DNA from: UBA1181 sp045601045
Lineage (GTDB): Bacteria > Bacteroidota > Bacteroidia > Bacteroidales > Paludibacteraceae
Length of the DNA stretch: 29,238 nt
Direction: 5' to 3'
NCBI GenBank assembly: GCA_045601045.1
Contig: JAZRZA010000044.1
Location: 1 to 29,238 of the forward strand
The notes beneath the pieces were generated by a model, which saw only the letters and a program-made list of their open reading frames with translations, searched no databases and was not told the origin of the DNA. Positions 25,141-29,238 of the stretch are shown in pieces. Both the position numbers and the translations under genes were made by a program. How positions within the stretch are numbered: the stretch's first letter is position 1; each line of letters starts with the position of its first letter.

Positions 25141-27570
25141 ATGATTCAAGAAGAATCTTTTGAAGCGAAAACCGGGTTCGACAAAATCAGGGAACTACTC
25201 AAAGATAAATGCACCTCTTCCCTCGGAAGAGATAAAGTGGATGAGATTTCCTTCTCCACGCAATACGACACAATCCTCACCGAAGTAAATCAAACGTCGG
25301 AATTCACCACCATTTTAGAGGAGGAGAATTTTCCATCCGACACATTCTACGATGTCAGAGAGGGTTTGATACGCATCCAGACGGAGGGTTTCTATCTCTC
25401 TGAGCAAGACCTCTATGACCTACGCCGCTCTATTGAAACCATTGGAGAGATTGTGAAATTTTTCGAAAGCAAAAGCGAGGAGAACTACTTCTACCTCAAG
25501 CAATTGGCCAAAGATGTATTCACCTTTCCAGACTTGATACGCACCATCGACCGTATTCTGGACAAATTTGGACGCATCAAAGACAATGCCTCCCCAGAAC
25601 TCGCCAATATACGCAGGAGCATCGCCATTGAGCAAAGCGCCATCAGCAGAGCGATCAGCCACGCGCTGCACCAAGCGAAAAAAGACGGATTCATAGACGA
25701 GGATACCAAACCTACCCTCCGAGAGGGAAGATTGGTAATTCCTGTGCCACCCGCTTTCAAACGCAAAGTAAGAGGTATCGTCCACGACGAATCCGCCACA
25801 GGAAAGACTGTCTTCATCGAACCAGAGGCCGCCGTAGAGATCAACAACAAGATCAGGGATTTACTTTCCGATGAAAAAAAGGAGGTCATCAAGATACTCA
25901 CCGCCATTAGTTCAGAGATACGCCCCCGTATTCCGGAATTGATGGATTCCTACGATTTTCTTTCGGAAATCGATTTCATCCGCGCCAAAGCACTCTTCGC
26001 GCAAGAGACAGACGCTGTTCTTCCTAAGGTGAGCAACGAGACGCTGCTCGACTGGAGCATGGCCAAACACCCTATCCTACTCCTCAACAACCGCAGGCAG
26101 GGAAAAGAGGTAGTACCCCTCAACATCCAACTCAACAACGAGAACAGAATCCTCATCATATCAGGACCGAACGCAGGCGGAAAATCGGTCTGCCTCAAGA
26201 CAGTGGGGTTATTGCAATATATGCTGCAATGTGGTCTATTGGTTCCGATGCACGCCTCCAGTAGAATGGGTATCTTCGGCAAGGTGCTCATCGACATCGG
26301 CGACGAACAATCCTTGGAGAATGATTTGAGTACCTATAGCTCCCACCTCTCCAACATGAAACTATTCGTCAAGCAGTGCGACGGTAAAAGTCTACTGCTG
26401 ATCGACGAATTTGGTAGCGGCACTGAACCTCGCATCGGAGGTGCCATCGCAGAGGCGCTTTTGGACCACTTCAACCAGAAATCCGCCTTCGGTGTCATCA
26501 CCACCCACTATACGAATTTGAAGAACTTCGCGGAGGAGACAGATGGTATCATCAACGGAGCGATGCTCTACGACCGACACCGCATGCAACCGCTTTTCCA
26601 GTTGGAGATCGGTAACCCAGGCAGCTCCTTCGCCGTGGAGATAGCCAGAAAAATCGGACTCCCCGAATCGGTCATCGAAATGGCCACCCAAAAGGTCGGT
26701 GAGGATTTTGTCAATATGGATAAATACCTACAGGATGTAGTGCGGGACAAACGTTATTGGGAGGGGAAACGGCAAAGCATCAAACAGAAGGAGAAGCGTT
26801 TGGAGGAGTTGACCGCTAAATACGAGGCGGAACTGGAGGAGATGGGCAAACAGAAGAAAGCCATCATCCGAGAGGCGAAACAGGAGTCGCAACACCTTTT
26901 AAGCCAAGCCAACGCCGCCATCGAGAATACCATCCGTAAGATCAAGGAGGCGCAAGCGGACAAGGAGAAGACCAAGGAGGCCCGCAAGCAACTGGAGGAT
27001 TTCAAAGAGGAGCAGCGTAAAAAAGAGCATGGAGAGGCGATCGAACGTAAGATACAGCCTCATAAACCCATACAAAAACAGCCGACCAAAGAAGAGCAGA
27101 AAGAGAGCATTCAGGTGGGCGACACCGTCCGAATCAAAGGTCAGGGCGGCTATGCTACCGTCATAGAGATCAAGGGAAACAACGCCACCATCGCCATCGG
27201 CCAGCTCAAATCGACCGTCAAGACAGATCGGTTGGAGAAGGTAAGCAAGACGATGATCAAGAAAGAGGTGGCGAAAAGCACCTTTGTCAGCGAGGCGACC
27301 ACAGACGACCTTCGTCAAAGGCAGCTCAACTTCAAGCGAGAAATCGATGTTCGCGGCATGCGCGGAGACGAGGCTTTACAAGCAGTCACCTACTTCATCG
27401 ATGACGCCGTGATGGTGAATGTGGACCAGGTCAGAATCCTTCATGGAACAGGCACGGGCGCTTTGCGCCAACTGATCAGACAATACCTTCAGACCGTATC
27501 TTCTGTGCGTTCCTTCCATGATGAGCATATCCAATTCGGAGGAGCGGGCATCACTGTTGTGGAATTCTAA
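25141..27570 (+). CDS. mutS2: Endonuclease MutS2 / ribosome rescue factor RqcU-like, 809 aa
   Basis: A MutS-family ATPase of the MutS2 branch. The N-terminal core/lever region includes the family motif VHDESATGKTVFIEP (residues 214-228). The ATPase shows Walker A GPNAGGKS (342-349) and Walker B LLLIDEFGSGTEP (from 418). A long charged helical, probably coiled-coil, stretch spans about 520-640, a KOW-like beta segment runs from VGDTVRIKGQGG (659-701), and a C-terminal Smr nuclease domain (734-809) has DVRGMRG and HGTGTGALR. Length is close to other Bacteroidota MutS2 proteins. It lacks the mismatch-recognition domain of MutS1. In other bacteria MutS2 suppresses homologous recombination (Helicobacter) or splits collided ribosomes (Bacillus RqcU); which role applies here cannot be read from sequence. 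The ATG at 25141 gives the expected family start, with no Shine-Dalgarno site upstream. Confidence 0.96.
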   Translation: MIQEESFEAKTGFDKIRELLKDKCTSSLGRDKVDEISFSTQYDTILTEVNQTSEFTTILEEENFPSDTFYDVREGLIRIQTEGFYLSEQDLYDLRRSIETIGEIVKFFESKSEENYFYLKQLAKDVFTFPDLIRTIDRILDKFGRIKDNASPELANIRRSIAIEQSAISRAISHALHQAKKDGFIDEDTKPTLREGRLVIPVPPAFKRKVRGIVHDESATGKTVFIEPEAAVEINNKIRDLLSDEKKEVIKILTAISSEIRPRIPELMDSYDFLSEIDFIRAKALFAQETDAVLPKVSNETLLDWSMAKHPILLLNNRRQGKEVVPLNIQLNNENRILIISGPNAGGKSVCLKTVGLLQYMLQCGLLVPMHASSRMGIFGKVLIDIGDEQSLENDLSTYSSHLSNMKLFVKQCDGKSLLLIDEFGSGTEPRIGGAIAEALLDHFNQKSAFGVITTHYTNLKNFAEETDGIINGAMLYDRHRMQPLFQLEIGNPGSSFAVEIARKIGLPESVIEMATQKVGEDFVNMDKYLQDVVRDKRYWEGKRQSIKQKEKRLEELTAKYEAELEEMGKQKKAIIREAKQESQHLLSQANAAIENTIRKIKEAQADKEKTKEARKQLEDFKEEQRKKEHGEAIERKIQPHKPIQKQPTKEEQKESIQVGDTVRIKGQGGYATVIEIKGNNATIAIGQLKSTVKTDRLEKVSKTMIKKEVAKSTFVSEATTDDLRQRQLNFKREIDVRGMRGDEALQAVTYFIDDAVMVNVDQVRILHGTGTGALRQLIRQYLQTVSSVRSFHDEHIQFGGAGITVVEF

Positions 27571-27587
27571 ATGTTTTATTATTTTTG
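27557..27587 (+). promoter_or_regulatory. Bacteroides-type promoter of the beta-barrel gene
   Basis: TATTTTTG at 27580-27587 matches the Bacteroides -7 consensus TAnnTTTG exactly. A TTG at 27557-27559 lies 20 bases upstream, close to the usual spacing of the -33 element. Transcription should start near 27593-27597, leaving a leader of about 25 bases before the ATG at 27619. The -33 element lies inside the last codons of mutS2, so the barrel gene can be expressed independently of it. Confidence 0.6.
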
Positions 27588-27618
27588 CGACATTAAACAA
27601 GGTTAATTAACATAAGCC

Positions 27619-28308
27619 ATGAAAAAAATAATTTGCATTATTGCAACGGTTTTTCTTTTCGCCTTTCAGTCTCACGCTCAATTTGACGCATACGAGAAAG
27701 TACAATTCGGTTTTGATTTGGGAATAGGAGCCTCCAATCAATGGGGCAACGCATACGACGCATACGGTAAGAAGGGAACCATCGCCTTCCAGTTCGGATT
27801 CTCTTTGGACGTTAATTTCGCGCCGATCTCCTTTATGGAGACAGGCGTTAACTTCAACAAGAAAGGATGTCGAATATATGGTCACGAATGGTTGGAGAAT
27901 GGCGGTCCACTCAAATTGTACGATAACGAAAGGGCTATCGCCAATCTCTTTTACATTGAGGTGCCAGTCATGATCGGTTTCCGTATTCCTATCGAGTACG
28001 AGGTGGCATGGAAGATTTTGGTAGGTCCTTACTTCGGAATTGGTGTGGCGGGAGAACGCAAATATTGGTTCAAAAACGAAGCGAATAAAGACAGGGATAT
28101 GCTAATCAGTTGCTTTTCAGAAAACTACGACAGCCGATTCAAGCGCTTTGATGTTGGCGTGAAAGCAGAGACGGGTATTGAATTCCGCCGTGTTTCCTTA
28201 ATGTTCGTTTATGAGTTGGGCCTATTCAACAACTATCATAACGATATTTACCACACCCTTGGTGCACGCAACAACTCCATCATGGGATTGGTGGGATTTA
28301 GATTCTAA
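27619..28308 (+). CDS. Outer-membrane beta-barrel protein (OMP_b-brl_2-like), 229 aa
   Basis: Residues 1-20 are a signal peptide (MKK, hydrophobic core, cleavage at SHA|QF). The mature part alternates polar and hydrophobic residues in many short strands separated by Gly and Asn turns: VQFGFDLGIGA, TIAFQFGFSLDVNFAP, FMETGVNF, FYIEVPVMIGFRIP, WKILVGPYFGIGVAGE, RFDVGVKAETGIEF, SLMFVYELGLF. It ends with GLVGFRF, whose terminal Phe is the usual barrel-assembly signal. This fits the small 8-10-strand porin-like family common in Bacteroidota. Its cargo or partner is unknown. Families of this kind include PorT of the T9SS, but I do not see PorT-specific features, so a link to the upstream adhesin is not supported. 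It has its own promoter and terminator and appears monocistronic. Confidence 0.85.
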   Translation: MKKIICIIATVFLFAFQSHAQFDAYEKVQFGFDLGIGASNQWGNAYDAYGKKGTIAFQFGFSLDVNFAPISFMETGVNFNKKGCRIYGHEWLENGGPLKLYDNERAIANLFYIEVPVMIGFRIPIEYEVAWKILVGPYFGIGVAGERKYWFKNEANKDRDMLISCFSENYDSRFKRFDVGVKAETGIEFRRVSLMFVYELGLFNNYHNDIYHTLGARNNSIMGLVGFRF

Positions 28309-28327
28309 AAATCTTCAATTAAGATAG

Positions 28328-28365
28328 AGAGCCACTTTGACCAACAAAGCGGCTCTTGTTTTTTT
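28328..28365 (+). terminator. Intrinsic terminator of the beta-barrel gene
   Basis: AGAGCCACTTTG (28328-28339) pairs with CAAAGCGGCTCT (28345-28356): 11 pairs with a single A-C mismatch and a 5-base loop ACCAA. It is followed at once by TGTTTTTTT (28357-28365). It lies 20 bases after the barrel stop codon and is a textbook rho-independent terminator on the plus strand, closing the barrel transcript before the lipoprotein gene. Confidence 0.9.
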
Positions 28366-28402
28366 GAGATAGCATGTCATATTACGTATATAGATACTTA
28401 TT

Positions 28403-29032
28403 ATGAGGGAACTAAAGTTTTTCATCCTATACTTATTCCTAACACTTGTTAGCGCCTGCCACCATTCCGCAACTGTAGTAGATGGAGATTTTTCAAAGGA
28501 CACCGCTGCCAATAGCATTCAATCAAACATTGAAGAAGAGACCGTCCAAAAGCTCCTCAAAAAGAAAACAGTCTATCGTGTGATGTCTGATACAGACAAG
28601 TTAGTATCAAAACATATAGTTTTATCTGAAAGCTATGATTCCTTTGGTAATAAAACTAACCAATTTGAAAAGTACGACACCCTCGCTTATACTTATTTTG
28701 CTTGGACTTATAATCCGGGGAAAGGGTTTAAAAGAGGTTGGGGAGAAGGTGCAGATAGACATGTCATTAGAAAGGAGTGTAAATTTACATATGATTCCAA
28801 TGGTAAGGAAATTGAGAATAATATATATCACTTTTCTGGATGGCTAAGTCTTTTCGAAAACAAATACAATTCCGATGGAAGTATAGCTGAGAAGTGTGAA
28901 TTCCGACACTACAAATTGGTAAGAAAAAACACCTACAAATACGATTCTAATGGCAAGGAAATAGAGGAATGCTGTTATAACAGAAATCTGAAACTAGATT
29001 ATAAAAAAAAATATAGTTACTACCAACACTAA
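28403..29032 (+). CDS. Hypothetical lipoprotein with Y-D-x-x-G repeats, 209 aa
   Basis: The first 19 residues form a lipoprotein signal peptide with lipobox VSAC, lipidation expected at Cys19, so the protein should be anchored in the envelope. The rest has no recognised enzyme motif. It contains four short repeats of the form (Y/K)YDSNGKEIE: ESYDSFGNKTN, FTYDSNGKEIEN, NKYNSDGSIAEK and YKYDSNGKEIEE. Such units are seen in YD/RHS-like and antitoxin-like beta-sheet repeat proteins of Bacteroidota, but the family here is unidentified. Codons are clearly more AT-rich (AAA, AAT, TAT) than in the three upstream genes, which may indicate different ancestry or low expression. It follows a strong terminator, so it must have its own promoter; I could not identify one in the 37-base gap. 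The start is chosen for the signal peptide. Confidence 0.75.
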   Translation: MRELKFFILYLFLTLVSACHHSATVVDGDFSKDTAANSIQSNIEEETVQKLLKKKTVYRVMSDTDKLVSKHIVLSESYDSFGNKTNQFEKYDTLAYTYFAWTYNPGKGFKRGWGEGADRHVIRKECKFTYDSNGKEIENNIYHFSGWLSLFENKYNSDGSIAEKCEFRHYKLVRKNTYKYDSNGKEIEECCYNRNLKLDYKKKYSYYQH

Positions 29033-29035
29033 AAC

Positions 29036-29190
29036 AAAAAGTACAAGACTAAATCTTGAAAGGTGTTGATTATGTGTGAGTTGCAAAAAGTGCAAGGAAA
29101 AATAAAAAGTACAAGGTGGCGCAAATGGGTGGCTATTGGGTTACAGATTTGGGTGGCAAAATTGTTACATCGGCAGAAACGGTTACATGG
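29036..29190. repeat. Intergenic tract of short degenerate repeats
   Basis: After the lipoprotein stop come three copies of AAAAAGTRCAAG (29036-29047, 29085-29096, 29104-29115), three GGTGGC (29115-29120, 29128-29133, 29152-29157) and three GTTACA (29140-29145, 29164-29169, 29182-29187). A small inverted repeat CAAGA/TCTTG sits at 29044-29058. The tract looks non-coding: a 61-codon minus-strand frame crosses it but resembles no protein I know. It may be a dispersed intergenic repeat or a folded RNA tail. Confidence 0.4.
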
Positions 29191-29196
29191 CACAAA

Positions 29197-29221
29197 AAAA
29201 GGGGTGATTTTCACCCCTTTT
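29197..29221. terminator. Bidirectional hairpin terminator near the right edge
   Basis: AAAAGGGGTGA (29197-29207) pairs perfectly with TCACCCCTTTT (29211-29221) around a TTT loop. A further run of A lies to the left (from 29194) and TCTCTTTC to the right, so both strands have a T-rich tail. It could end the lipoprotein transcript 165 bases upstream, or a convergent gene lying beyond the window. Confidence 0.8.
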
Positions 29222-29238
29222 CTCTTTCAAATTTCTCC

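Noticed and set aside
27619..28308. PorT, a component of the type IX secretion system
   Set aside because: Size and barrel character fit loosely, but I see no PorT-specific sequence and this barrel family is very large. The nearby T9SS substrate is not enough evidence.
29029..29214. Minus-strand 61-codon frame at the right edge
   Set aside because: It lies across the repeat tract and terminator hairpin, has an atypical Cys-, Phe- and Asn-rich composition and no recognisable domain; it is more likely an incidental reading of non-coding repeats.

Overview
The window reads as a chromosomal segment of a member of the Bacteroidota, most likely Bacteroidales-like. The evidence is a type IX secretion (T9SS) type B sorting domain on the largest protein, starts without Shine-Dalgarno sequences, a Bacteroides-type promoter (TTG, then TAnnTTTG) before one gene, and a typical Bacteroidota outer-membrane beta-barrel protein and lipoprotein. 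I cannot assign a genus. All four recognised genes lie on the plus strand.

Layout. Positions 1-337 are AT-rich and hold no gene I can support. Positions 338-25069 are one uninterrupted frame of 8243 codons. It encodes a giant secreted protein with a signal peptide, a lectin/jelly-roll-like N-terminal region, about 92 Ig/PKD-like modules by eye count, and a gliding-motility-associated (CHU_C, T9SS type B) C-terminal domain. A strong hairpin at 25092-25125 separates it from mutS2 (25141-27570). A good promoter overlaps the end of mutS2 and should drive an outer-membrane beta-barrel gene (27619-28308), which ends in a clear intrinsic terminator. A small AT-rich lipoprotein gene with short Y-D-x-x-G repeats follows (28403-29032). 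The window closes with a 160-base tract of short degenerate repeats and a hairpin that could terminate in both directions.

The main discovery is the organisation of the giant protein. Its modules are not a simple tandem array. Over residues 4948-8065 they follow a three-module (A-B-C) higher-order repeat of about 240 residues, repeated 13 times in register and marked by distinct inter-module linkers. Indirect marks suggest the same phase runs through much of the upstream half. Lysine codon choice also drifts along the gene, from mostly AAA to mostly AAG.

How the genes work together: the giant protein should cross the inner membrane by Sec and the outer membrane by T9SS, then act at the cell surface as a very long adhesin or filament. 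mutS2 is a housekeeping gene with its own function. The barrel and the lipoprotein are envelope proteins with no demonstrated link to the adhesin.
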